Assembly: GCF_003182135.1 (NCBI RefSeq)
Contig: NZ_QGTL01000003.1
Coordinates: 1 to 64,000 of the forward strand
Length of the DNA stretch: 64,000 nt
Reading direction: 5' to 3'
Source of the DNA: Nocardia neocaledoniensis
GTDB taxonomy: Bacteria; Actinomycetota; Actinomycetes; Mycobacteriales; Mycobacteriaceae
The notes under the pieces are model-generated. The model did no database searches. It had not been told where the DNA came from and worked only from the letters and a program-made list of their open reading frames with translations. Shown piece by piece: positions 42,992 through 50,885 of the stretch. Position 1 is the first letter of the stretch; each line of letters begins with the position of its first letter. Both the position numbers and the translations under genes were made by a program.

Positions 42992-44005
42992 ATGAGGAAA
43001 ACCCCGTCCATGTTCACCCACCGCTCTCCGGGCCGGCTCCGTGCCGCCCTCGCCCTGCTGGTCCTCGCGCTCGTCGCGGCGCTCGCCGGCTGCGGCACCT
43101 CGTCCTCCGACACCGCCGGCACCGGGCCACGTGAGGTGCCCTCGGCGAAGGGCCCCATCAAGGTGCCCGCCGATCCGCAGCGCGTGGTCGTGCTCAACGG
43201 CAATCTGGCCGGCTACCTCTACGACCTCGAGGCCAAGGTGGTCGCGGCCGATCCGCGGCTGCTCGGCGTCCCGAACAAGCCGGGTGAGTTCCCGACCGGC
43301 TGGGCCGAGGACGCCAAGGCGCAGGGCACCCAGGCCGTGCAGTCCGGCGACAACATCAACCTCGAGTTCATCGCCGCCCAGCGTCCCGACCTGATCATCG
43401 GTGGCGGCCAGGGCTACCCGGGCCAGCAGTCGGTCAACGCCTACGACCAGCTCAGCGCGATCGCCCCGACCGTGCTGATGCCGACCGAGACCACCAACTG
43501 GCAGGACCAGCTGCGGTTCATCGCCGAAACGGTGAACAAGCCCGCCAATGTCGACACCCTGATCGCGAACTACCACGCCAAGCTCACCGAGGCCAAGAGC
43601 AAGATCAAGCCGCCCGCGGGCGCGACCGTGGTGTTCCAGTCGATCAAGAGCCAGAAGCCGACCGTCTTCGTGCCGACCGCCGCCCTGCCCGCGCTGCTCG
43701 CCGAGGTCGGTTTCACCCTGGACACGCAGGTGGAGGCCAAGGCGGGCAACCCCGCCAAGGAGCAGAGCGCCGACTTCATCAGCTTCAGCCCGGAGCTGAT
43801 CAACACGGTGATCGATGCCCCGGTGCTGTTCACCATCCCGCTCAGCGGCGGCCGTTCGCTCGAAGAACTGCGCGCCGATCCGCTCTACGCCTCGCTGCCC
43901 TCGTTCCAGCAGAACAAGGTGTTCGAGCTGCCCGCGACGAGCTCGCGCCCCGACTACCGCACCGTGATGACCACCCTCGATCTGCTGGTGGAGCGCTTCA
44001 AGTGA
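42992..44005 (+). CDS. ferric-siderophore binding lipoprotein (FecB/FepB type)
   Basis: 337 residues, ATG at 42992. Lipobox ALAGC (Cys34). Two-lobed TroA/FepB fold: VPADPQRVVVLNGNLAGYLY at the start of the first lobe, INLEFIAAQRPDLIIGGGQG, and the second-lobe ending PATSSRPDYRTVMTTLDLL. It captures ferric siderophore outside the membrane and delivers it to the permeases. A close paralogue lies at 60221 after the NRPS gene. The stop overlaps the exporter start. Confidence 0.92.
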   Translation: MRKTPSMFTHRSPGRLRAALALLVLALVAALAGCGTSSSDTAGTGPREVPSAKGPIKVPADPQRVVVLNGNLAGYLYDLEAKVVAADPRLLGVPNKPGEFPTGWAEDAKAQGTQAVQSGDNINLEFIAAQRPDLIIGGGQGYPGQQSVNAYDQLSAIAPTVLMPTETTNWQDQLRFIAETVNKPANVDTLIANYHAKLTEAKSKIKPPAGATVVFQSIKSQKPTVFVPTAALPALLAEVGFTLDTQVEAKAGNPAKEQSADFISFSPELINTVIDAPVLFTIPLSGGRSLEELRADPLYASLPSFQQNKVFELPATSSRPDYRTVMTTLDLLVERFK

Positions 44006-45234
44006 CCTCGGGACTGCTCATCGACATCAGCCCGCTGCGGGCCTCGCGCGCCTTCCGGTGCGCGTTCGCGGCGCGGCTGGTGTCGGTGCTCGGCATCGGG
44101 CTGCTCATGGTGGCCCTGCCGCTGCAGGTCTACGAGCTGACCGGCTCCAGCGTGCAGGTCGCCGGGGTGGCCACCACGACCGCGGCGGCGCTGTTCTTCG
44201 GCAGCCTCGCCGGTGGAGTCGTCGCCGACCGGTACGACCGCCGCACGGTGATCCAATGGGCGCGCAGCGCGGCCGGTCTCGGCTTCCTGCTGCTCGGCGT
44301 GAACGCCGTGCTGCCGGATCCGGTGCTGCCCGCGATCTATCTCGCCGCCGTCATCGACGGCCTCGCGGGCGGGATCAGCGGGTCGGCACTGATGGCCATG
44401 GTGCCGGTGCTGGTCGGCCGCGAGAAGGTGGCGGCCGCGGGCGCGCTGGTCTCGTTGACCACCGACCTCGGCACCATGGTCACCCCGGCGATCGCCGGTC
44501 TGCTCGTCGCGAAAACCGGGGTGGCCACGGCCTATTTCCTCTGCGCGCTGGCCACCACCGCGACGGTCGGGCTGATCACGGCGATCGGGCCCTCGCCACC
44601 GCCGCAGCGCGACCTGCAGAACCCCTTGCGCGAGTTGGCTTCCGGGATCTCTTTCGCGTTGCGCCACGAATCGATCCGCCTCATCCTGGCGACCGGACTC
44701 ATCGGGATGCTCGTCAGCGGACCGCTCGTGCTGCTGCCCGCCTTCGCCGATGTCGAACTCGACGCGGGGCCGGGCACGCTCGGCCTGCTCTACGCGGCGC
44801 CCGGCGCGGGCGCGGTGCTCGGCACGCTCACCAGCGGCTGGATGGGCCGCGTCAACACCGGACGCGCCCTGCTGATCTCGCTCGCGCTGATGCCGATCGG
44901 CGTGATCGCGGCCGGACTGTGGTCGCACGCGGCCCTGGTGTTCCTCGGGCTCGCCGGGTTCGGCCTGGCCAGGGCCGTGAACATGGTGCTGCGCTACACG
45001 ATGCTGCAGCAGGCCGCGCCCGACCACATGCGTGGCCGCATGTCGGGCCTGCTGATGGTGCAGTCGGTCACCGGCACCGCGGTCGGCTCCATGGTGGCCG
45101 GCGTCGTCGGCCAGACCTTCGCTCCCGGACGCGCGCTCGTGCTCTACGGCGTCGCCGTCCTGGTACTCACCGGCCTGATGGCGCTCGTCGCCGGGCCGCT
45201 GCACAGAAAGGAAAACGGTGAAGGATCGCAGTGA
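44002..45234 (+). CDS. EntS-like MFS siderophore exporter
   Basis: 410 residues, GTG at 44002. Twelve membrane helices with the EntS-type pattern: RAFRCAFAARLVSVLGIGLL, LQVYELTGSSVQVAGVATT, GGVVADRYDRRTVIQWARS, and late YTMLQQAAPDHMRGRMSGLL. In enterobacteria EntS exports enterobactin; the position between binding protein and ferric reductase points to export of this cluster's catechol siderophore. It overlaps the next gene by 17 bases. Confidence 0.9.
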   Translation: MTSGLLIDISPLRASRAFRCAFAARLVSVLGIGLLMVALPLQVYELTGSSVQVAGVATTTAAALFFGSLAGGVVADRYDRRTVIQWARSAAGLGFLLLGVNAVLPDPVLPAIYLAAVIDGLAGGISGSALMAMVPVLVGREKVAAAGALVSLTTDLGTMVTPAIAGLLVAKTGVATAYFLCALATTATVGLITAIGPSPPPQRDLQNPLRELASGISFALRHESIRLILATGLIGMLVSGPLVLLPAFADVELDAGPGTLGLLYAAPGAGAVLGTLTSGWMGRVNTGRALLISLALMPIGVIAAGLWSHAALVFLGLAGFGLARAVNMVLRYTMLQQAAPDHMRGRMSGLLMVQSVTGTAVGSMVAGVVGQTFAPGRALVLYGVAVLVLTGLMALVAGPLHRKENGEGSQ

Positions 45235-46057
45235 CTACGCCGCGAACATCGCCGAGGTGCTCGCCGGGGACCACTACGCCAAGGTCCCGTACCCGATCGG
45301 CCTGCAGGAAGTCGAGGTGCTGCGGGTCGTGCCCGTCGGCGCCGCGCTGCTGCGGATCACCTTCGGCGGCCCCGAGATCGCGAAGTTCCACAGCTACGTG
45401 CCGGACGAGCACGTGCGCCTGATCTTCCCCGGCGAGGACGGCGTGCTCCGGCTGCCGAAGCTCGACGGGACGATGCTCGAGTGGGGCAACCCGCGACCGA
45501 TCTCGCGCGAGTACACCGTGCGCAGGCACAGCGTCGAGGACGGCGAACTCGACATCGATTTCGTCATCCACCCCGGTGGTCTCGCCTCCGACTGGGCCGC
45601 CTCGGTCGCCCCTGGCACCAAGGTGCACATCGCGGGTCCGCCCGGCGGCGTGGTCATCCCGGAGACCTACGACGACTATCTGCTGGCCGGCGACATCACC
45701 GCGCTGCCCGCCATCGCCCGCTGGCTCGAGCGCATGCCGCGCGACACCACCGGGTGGGCGTTCATCGAGGTGGCCGGGCCCGCCGAGGAGATCCCGCTCG
45801 ACCCGCCCGCCGGCATCACCGTGCGTTACGTGCACCGCGGCGACCTAGAGCCCGGTACCAGCGACGTGCTCGAGCAGGCGGTGCGCACGGTGGAAGTGCC
45901 TGCCGGACACCGCGTCTACGCGTGGGTCGCGGGCGAGGCGGGCGTGCTGCGCGGGATCCGCAAGATCATCCGCAACGACCTGGGCATCGGCCCCAAGGAC
46001 TCGCTCATCGCGGGCTACTGGAAGCGCGGCGTCGCCGACTTCGATCGAGAGGAATGA
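45218..46057 (+). CDS. siderophore-interacting protein (FAD-dependent ferric reductase)
   Basis: 279 residues, GTG at 45218. FAD-binding_9/SIP fold: VLRVVPVGAALLRITFGGPE, the flavin motif PRPISREYTVRRH (R-x-Y-T-x-R), DFVIHPGGLASDWAASVAPG, then the SIP C-terminal domain with DDYLLAGDITALPAIARWLE and YAWVAGEAGVLRGIRKIIRN. These enzymes reduce ferric siderophore complexes in the cytosol with NAD(P)H to release Fe(II). Tightly packed in the uptake operon, three bases before the aryl carrier gene. Confidence 0.93.
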   Translation: MKDRSDYAANIAEVLAGDHYAKVPYPIGLQEVEVLRVVPVGAALLRITFGGPEIAKFHSYVPDEHVRLIFPGEDGVLRLPKLDGTMLEWGNPRPISREYTVRRHSVEDGELDIDFVIHPGGLASDWAASVAPGTKVHIAGPPGGVVIPETYDDYLLAGDITALPAIARWLERMPRDTTGWAFIEVAGPAEEIPLDPPAGITVRYVHRGDLEPGTSDVLEQAVRTVEVPAGHRVYAWVAGEAGVLRGIRKIIRNDLGIGPKDSLIAGYWKRGVADFDREE

Positions 46058-46059
46058 CC

Positions 46060-46275
46060 ATGACCGACGAACAGGTGATCGCCGACGTGGCCACCGCGCT
46101 GGGCGTCGAGGCGGCCGAGCTGGACGCCGAGACCGATCTGCTCGACGCCGGGCTCGACTCGGTGCGCATCATGTCGCTGGTGGAGAAATGGCGGTCGGCC
46201 GGACATGCGGACATCGACTTTCCCACGCTCGCGGGCGATCCCGTCCTCGGCTCCTGGATCGAGCTGCTGGCCTGA
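46060..46275 (+). CDS. free-standing aryl carrier protein for 2,3-dihydroxybenzoate
   Basis: 71 residues from ATG at 46060 (GAGAGGA six bases upstream; ATG 46054 in frame is too close to it). Carrier-protein fold with LLDAGLDSVRIMSLVEKW; Ser34 carries the phosphopantetheine arm. This matches the ArCP domain normally fused to the end of isochorismatase in EntB or DhbB. The isochorismatase at 50079 lacks such a domain, so the carrier is split off here and sits at the end of the transport operon. The ligase at 46316 should load DHB onto it, and the first NRPS condensation domain should use it. Confidence 0.9.
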   Translation: MTDEQVIADVATALGVEAAELDAETDLLDAGLDSVRIMSLVEKWRSAGHADIDFPTLAGDPVLGSWIELLA

Positions 46276-46278
46276 GCG

Positions 46279-46309
46279 ACGGGGTGGCGTGCCCGGCACG
46301 CCACCCCGT
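46279..46309. terminator. perfect hairpin terminator between convergent transcripts
   Basis: ACGGGGTGGCGTGC and GCACGCCACCCCGT form a 14-bp uninterrupted stem with a CCG loop. It lies three bases after the carrier-protein stop and seven bases past the ligase stop on the opposite strand, so it ends both transcripts. Confidence 0.85.
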
Positions 46310-46315
46310 TCCGGT

Positions 46316-47971
46316 TCAGTTCCCGTGCGCACCCTCGGCGAGCAACTGGCGCAGCTCTTTTCGGCTCGTCTTGCCGACACCGGTCTCGGGGAACTCGTCG
46401 ACGACCACCACCGCGTCGGGCATCTTCCACGCCGCCACCCCGCGGCCCCTGACGAACTTGCGCACCGTGGTCAGGGTGGGCCGCTGCGCGGGGTCGACGG
46501 GCTGCACGAAGGCGCAGATGCGCTGGCCCAGCACGGGATCAGGGGTACCGACGATCACGGCGTCACGCACGTCCGGGTGTTCGAGCAGGTGCGCCTCCAG
46601 CTCCTCGGCCGAGACCTTCTCCCCGCCCCGGTTCACCCAGTCGCCCGCCCGGCCCGCGACCACCAGATTGCCGTCGGGGCGCACGGAGACGATGTCGCCG
46701 GTGCGATACCACCCGGCGCCGGTGAAGCTGCGAGCGTCGGCCTCGGGATTGTCGTAGTAGCCGCGAATCGTGTACGGCCCCTGGGTGATCAGGTTGCCCT
46801 GCGCGCCGGGCGCCACCTCGACGCCGTCGTCGTCGACGACCGCGATCTGGTCGAAGACCGACATCGGCCGCCCCTGGGTGCTCACCACCACGTCGATCGG
46901 ATCGTCGAGGCGGGTGTAGCAGACCAGGCCCTCGGCCATCCCGAACACCTGCTGCAGGGTGACCCCGAGCGCGGGCCCGATCCGGCGGGCCAGTTCGTCC
47001 TGGCAGCGCGCGCCACCCACCTGCAGCACGCGCAAGCTGGACAGATCGGCGGTCTCCCCCGCCTCGGCGCGTTCGGTCCACAGCCGTGCCAGTGGCGGCA
47101 CCAGGCCCGTGATGGTGACGCCGAACCGCTCGATCAGCGGGAAGGCCGTCGCGGGTGTGGGGTCGGGCGTCATCGCCACCGCGCCGCCTGCCCACAGCGC
47201 GCCGAGGATGCCCGGCGAGCTCATCGGGAAGTTGTGCGCGACCGGCAGGGTCGCGAGATAGACGGTGTCGCCGTCGAGTTCGCAGATCTCGGCACTGCGG
47301 CGCACGCTGTAGAGGTAGTCGTCGTGGGTGCGGGCGATGAGCTTCGGAATGCCCGTGCTGCCGCCCGACAGTTGCAGGAACGCCACGTCACCCGCCTGCG
47401 GACCCGGCAGATCCGTCGGCTCGTCCCGGAATTCGGCGAGGTCACGGGCGCCCTCGGGCGCGGACTGTCCCTCGTCGAGGACGAGCAGGACGTGGCGCAG
47501 GCCGGGCACCTCGGCGCGCACCGACTCGGCCAGCGCCGCGTAGTCGAAGCGCTGATGGGTCCCGCTGGTGATCATCGCGGTGGCGGCGGCCGCCCTGGCG
47601 ATCGGCACCAGCTCGGCGGCGCGGTGCGCGGGCAGGCAGAACACCGGCAGCGCACCGAGTTCGAAGAGCGCGAAGACCACCTCGACGAATTCGGCGCGAT
47701 TGGGCAGCTGGACGAGCACCCGCTCACCGCGCGCGATGCCGAGGCGGGCCAGTCCGGCGGCCAGGGCGCGCGCCCGGTGGTGCAGTTCGGCGTAGGTCCA
47801 GCGGTGGGTGGTGTCGAGGACCGCGATCCGATCCGGCGTGGCCGCGGCGCGCGCGGCGAGCATGCCACCGAATGTCTCACCGACCCAGAGTTTCTCGTCT
47901 CGATAGCGTTGTGCCAGGTCAGCGGGCCACGGGGTGAAGCCGGGGAGTACGGGTTCGGTCAAGTCGAGCAC
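46316..47971 (-). CDS. entE: 2,3-dihydroxybenzoate-AMP ligase (EntE/DhbE-like)
   Basis: 551 residues from GTG at 47971; TTG 47962 (with AGAGG eight bases upstream) and ATG 48028 are possible starts. Begins near the family hallmark PGFTPWPADLAQRYRDEKLW. Adenylation motifs: LQLSGGSTGIPKLIARTHDD, PVAHNFPMSSPGILGAL, VFGMAEGLVCYTRLDD, WYRTGDIVSVRPDGNLVVAG and the late GVGKTSRKELRQLL with the catalytic lysine. The aromatic-acid set (HNFP and FGMAEG) marks DHB/salicylate ligases. It activates DHB and loads the carrier at 46060. Divergent from entA; the iron box between them probably controls both. Confidence 0.93.
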   Translation of the reverse strand: MLDLTEPVLPGFTPWPADLAQRYRDEKLWVGETFGGMLAARAAATPDRIAVLDTTHRWTYAELHHRARALAAGLARLGIARGERVLVQLPNRAEFVEVVFALFELGALPVFCLPAHRAAELVPIARAAAATAMITSGTHQRFDYAALAESVRAEVPGLRHVLLVLDEGQSAPEGARDLAEFRDEPTDLPGPQAGDVAFLQLSGGSTGIPKLIARTHDDYLYSVRRSAEICELDGDTVYLATLPVAHNFPMSSPGILGALWAGGAVAMTPDPTPATAFPLIERFGVTITGLVPPLARLWTERAEAGETADLSSLRVLQVGGARCQDELARRIGPALGVTLQQVFGMAEGLVCYTRLDDPIDVVVSTQGRPMSVFDQIAVVDDDGVEVAPGAQGNLITQGPYTIRGYYDNPEADARSFTGAGWYRTGDIVSVRPDGNLVVAGRAGDWVNRGGEKVSAEELEAHLLEHPDVRDAVIVGTPDPVLGQRICAFVQPVDPAQRPTLTTVRKFVRGRGVAAWKMPDAVVVVDEFPETGVGKTSRKELRQLLAEGAHGN

Positions 47972-48040
47972 CTCTTTCCAGCGGGCATTCCGGTGTTGCG
48001 GCCGGAGGTTATGAGGGAAGCTAACCATCCGACGGTATAT

Positions 48041-48059
48041 TCAGGTTAGGCTAACCTCA
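48041..48059. promoter_or_regulatory. IdeR/DtxR-type iron box at the entE-entA divergent promoter
   Basis: TCAGGTTAGGCTAACCTCA matches the IdeR consensus at 17 of 19 positions, the best in the window. Its last base is the A of the entA ATG. A TATATT hexamer (48036-48041) abuts it as a possible -10, implying a very short or leaderless entA transcript. Confidence 0.92.
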
Positions 48060-48904
48060 TGTCTAAGGGTGATTCCAGTGGGCGGATCGTCGTCGTCACC
48101 GGCGCGGCCGGGGGTATCGGCGCCGCGATCGCCGCGCGATTCGCGGCGACGGAGCGGGTGGTCTCGCTGTGGGACCTCGACCCGGCGGTACACGAGACCG
48201 CCGCGTCCCTCGATGATGCCATCGAACACACGCGCACCGGAAGTGCCGGTGCGGCAACAGCATCCACGCAGCGCGCCACTGTGCACGGCGTCACCGTCGA
48301 CATCACCGACCCCGACGCGGTCGCCGCCGCCTACGATCGGCTCACCGCCGAGCACGGCACCGTCGAGGTGCTGGCGCACGCCGCGGGCGTCATGGTCGAC
48401 GGCACTGCGCTCGATCTCGATCCCGCGCGCTGGTCGCGCTGTCTGGCCGTGAACGCCACCGGCACCATGCTGGTCACCCAGCGCGCCGCCGTCGACATGG
48501 CCGCCGCGGGCCGCGGCGCGATCGTCGTGGTCTCCTCCAACGCCGCGGCCACGCCCCGGATCGGCATGGCCGCCTATGGCGCCGCCAAGGCCGCCGCCAC
48601 CGCGTTCACCAAGTCCCTCGCCCTGCAGGTGGCTCCGCTGGGCGTGCGCGTGAATCTGGTCTCCCCCGGTTCCACCGACACGGCCATGCTGCGCGACATG
48701 TTCGGCGGCGACCCGCTCGACGCGGCCGCCGAGACCGCGCTGCTGGACGGCGATCCCGCCGCCTACCGGCTCGGTATCCCGTTGCGCCGCATCGCCGCTC
48801 CTGCCGACATCGCCTCGGCCGTCGACTTCCTGGCGTCCGACGGCGCCCGCCACATCACCATGCACGACCTGCGGGTCGACGGTGGCGCAACGCTAGATAT
48901 GTGA
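48059..48904 (+). CDS. entA: 2,3-dihydro-2,3-dihydroxybenzoate dehydrogenase (EntA/DhbA-like)
   Basis: 281 residues, ATG at 48059. Classical SDR: VVVTGAAGGIGAAIAARF, AHAAGVMVDG, catalytic IVVVSSNAAATPRIGMAAYG with YGAAK, and VRVNLVSPGSTDTAMLRDMF, typical of EntA. It oxidises 2,3-dihydro-DHB to DHB with NAD, the last step of DHB formation. A 25-residue Ala/Thr-rich insertion (around HTRTGSAGAATASTQ) separates the second and third strands. First gene of the entA-entC-entB operon; its stop overlaps the next start. Confidence 0.93.
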   Translation: MSKGDSSGRIVVVTGAAGGIGAAIAARFAATERVVSLWDLDPAVHETAASLDDAIEHTRTGSAGAATASTQRATVHGVTVDITDPDAVAAAYDRLTAEHGTVEVLAHAAGVMVDGTALDLDPARWSRCLAVNATGTMLVTQRAAVDMAAAGRGAIVVVSSNAAATPRIGMAAYGAAKAAATAFTKSLALQVAPLGVRVNLVSPGSTDTAMLRDMFGGDPLDAAAETALLDGDPAAYRLGIPLRRIAAPADIASAVDFLASDGARHITMHDLRVDGGATLDM

Positions 48905-50049
48905 CCGAAAGGGTGATCACCATCAGTACCGACAGTTCAGACCCCGCTTTCGTGCTGTCCCGTCCGCGGCGGACCGTGTCCGCGTCCGCGGGCGGGACGA
49001 TCTTCCGCTCGGCGCACGACGCGGTGACCGCGCTGCGCAGCGGCCGGATCAGCCACATCGTCGGCGCGCTGCCGTTCACCCCGGGTGCACCGACGGCGCT
49101 GTGGGCGCCGGACTCGGTGACCGTCACCGATTCGCCGCACCTGCCCCGCCCGCACATCCCGGCGCCCGCCTTCGAGCTCGACGAGGCGGTGCCGGCGCCG
49201 GAGGAACACCAGCGCCGCGTCGCGACGGCGGTCGGGCTCCTCGCGAACCCCGCGCATCCGGTCCGGAAAGTGGTGCTGGCCAGGGCGCTTCGCGCGGTCT
49301 CCGCGACCCCCGTGCGGGCGCTCGACATCCTGGACCTGATGGTCGAATCCGATCCGCTGTCGAACGGCTTCCTGGTCGATCTCTCCGCCGCGGGCGGTCG
49401 CTACACCGGGCGCCACCTGGTCGGTTCCAGCCCGGAGATCCTGGTGCGCCGCACCGGCACCGAGGTGCTGAGCCATCCGCTGGCCGGTTCGGCCCGTCGC
49501 GTCCTCGACGATGCCGACGCCGACCGCGCCGCCGCCGACGCCCTGCTCACCTCGGCCAAGGACCACGCCGAGCACCGCTACGTCACCGACCAGGTCGCCG
49601 CCGTGCTCAGCGACCGGTGCGCCGAAGTCGTCACGCCCGCACCGGAACTCACCTCGACACCGGCGATGTGGCACCTGGGGACGCCGATCTCGGCCACCGT
49701 TCCACTGGCCGGGCCGTCCGCGCTGGAACTCGCCGTCGCCCTGCACCCCACCCCCGCCGTCTGCGGTACCCCGACCGGCGCCGCGGCCCGCCTGATCGCC
49801 GAGCTCGAGGGCGAGCGCGGCTTCTACGCGGGTGCCGTGGGCTGGTGCGACGCCGACGGCAACGGCGAGTGGATGGTCAGCATCCGCTGCGCCGAACTGT
49901 CCGCCGACGGCACCGCCCTGCTCGCGCACGCGGGCGGCGGGATCGTCGCCGCGTCCGATCCGGCCGCCGAATTGGCCGAGACCACCGGCAAGTTCCAGCG
50001 CATCCTGGGTCCGCTCGGTATCGCGGATCTGCCCGTCACCGTCGGCTGA
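48901..50049 (+). CDS. entC: isochorismate synthase (EntC/DhbC-like)
   Basis: 382 residues, GTG at 48901 overlapping the entA stop. The chorismate-binding fold is present: RKVVLARALRAVSATPV, YTGRHLVGSSPEILVRRTG, SHPLAGSARR, TSAKDHAEHRYVTDQVAAVL, the LHPTPAVCGTPTGAAARLIA block and FYAGAVGWCDADGNGEW. It converts chorismate to isochorismate with Mg2+, committing it to DHB. The lyase residues of salicylate synthases are not assessable by eye, but the entA/entB partners argue for a plain isochorismate synthase. Confidence 0.93.
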   Translation: MTERVITISTDSSDPAFVLSRPRRTVSASAGGTIFRSAHDAVTALRSGRISHIVGALPFTPGAPTALWAPDSVTVTDSPHLPRPHIPAPAFELDEAVPAPEEHQRRVATAVGLLANPAHPVRKVVLARALRAVSATPVRALDILDLMVESDPLSNGFLVDLSAAGGRYTGRHLVGSSPEILVRRTGTEVLSHPLAGSARRVLDDADADRAAADALLTSAKDHAEHRYVTDQVAAVLSDRCAEVVTPAPELTSTPAMWHLGTPISATVPLAGPSALELAVALHPTPAVCGTPTGAAARLIAELEGERGFYAGAVGWCDADGNGEWMVSIRCAELSADGTALLAHAGGGIVAASDPAAELAETTGKFQRILGPLGIADLPVTVG

Positions 50050-50078
50050 GGCCGGCTTCCCCCGAACGAGAGATCGTC

Positions 50079-50735
50079 ATGCCTATCCCCCCGATCGCGC
50101 CCTATCCGATGCCCGGCGCCGACGAGTTCACCCCCGCGCAGGTCGACTGGGTCGCCGAGCCAGGGCGCTGCGCGCTGCTCATCCACGACATGCAGCAGTA
50201 CTTCCTCGACGCCTACGACCTGCACCGCGATCCGGCCCGTACCCTCGTCGCGAACATCGCCCGGCTGCGCGATCGCTGCCACGAACTCGACATCCCGGTG
50301 ATCTACACGATGCAGCCCGGCAACCAGCACCCGTCCCGGCGCGGCATCCTCGCCGACTTCTGGGGCAGCGGAATGGCCGAGGGCGCCGACACCCAGGTGA
50401 TCAACGCCCTCGCGCCCGAACCGCAGGACATCCAGGTCACCAAGTGGCGCTACTCGGCGTTCCAGCGCACCGACCTGCGCGAACTGCTCGGCTACTACCA
50501 GCGCGACCAGCTCCTGGTCACCGGCGTCTACACGCACATGGGCTGCATGCTCAGTGCCGCCGAGGCGTTCATGGGCGATGTGCGCCCGTTCCTCGTGCAC
50601 GACGCGACCGCCGACTTCAGCCGCGACGAGCACGTGATGGCGCTGAACTACGTCGCCCGGCGCTGCGGCGCCGTCACCGGTACCGAAGAGCTGCTGCGCC
50701 AGCTGGATCCGGCCCGCGTCGAGGCCGACGCCTGA
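50079..50735 (+). CDS. entB: isochorismatase without carrier domain (EntB N-terminal type)
   Basis: 218 residues, ATG at 50079. Isochorismatase fold: CALLIHDMQQYFLDAY, YTMQPGNQHPSRRGILADFW, the LLVTGVYTHMGCMLSAAEAF block and VHDATADFSRDEHVMALNYV. It hydrolyses isochorismate to 2,3-dihydro-DHB and pyruvate. EntB/DhbB/VibB proteins are about 285-300 residues because of a C-terminal aryl carrier. This one stops right after the lyase domain (RVEADA), matching the separate carrier gene at 46060. Last gene of the DHB operon, followed by a terminator. Confidence 0.94.
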   Translation: MPIPPIAPYPMPGADEFTPAQVDWVAEPGRCALLIHDMQQYFLDAYDLHRDPARTLVANIARLRDRCHELDIPVIYTMQPGNQHPSRRGILADFWGSGMAEGADTQVINALAPEPQDIQVTKWRYSAFQRTDLRELLGYYQRDQLLVTGVYTHMGCMLSAAEAFMGDVRPFLVHDATADFSRDEHVMALNYVARRCGAVTGTEELLRQLDPARVEADA

Positions 50736-50740
50736 TCCGC

Positions 50741-50776
50741 GGCCCGCGTCACCGGCGGTTGGCGGTGACGCGGGCC
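50741..50776 (+). terminator. hairpin terminator of the entACB operon
   Basis: GGCCCGCGTCACCG (50741-50754) pairs exactly with CGGTGACGCGGGCC (50763-50776) around an 8-base loop, five bases after the entB stop. It separates the DHB operon from the NRPS promoter. Confidence 0.8.
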
Positions 50777-50794
50777 ACAATCCGCTACGCGAAC

Positions 50795-50813
50795 AAAACT
50801 TAGGCTAACCTAC
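50795..50813. promoter_or_regulatory. IdeR/DtxR-type iron box of the NRPS gene
   Basis: AAAACTTAGGCTAACCTAC contains the consensus core TTAGGCTAACCTA without mismatch (14 of 19 overall). It lies 73 bases before the NRPS start and just after the entB terminator. Confidence 0.85.
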
Positions 50814-50885
50814 CTTCCGCCGCGGCCCCGCTCATCGAGCCGGGACCGCGCGCGGACGGGTGAGAACGTTGATGAAGGAGTTGCT

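Noticed and set aside
48010..48028. A second iron box (ATGAGGGAAGCTAACCATC) on the entE side
   Set aside because: About 10 of 19 matches, only one good half-site; the strong box at 48041 can serve both directions.
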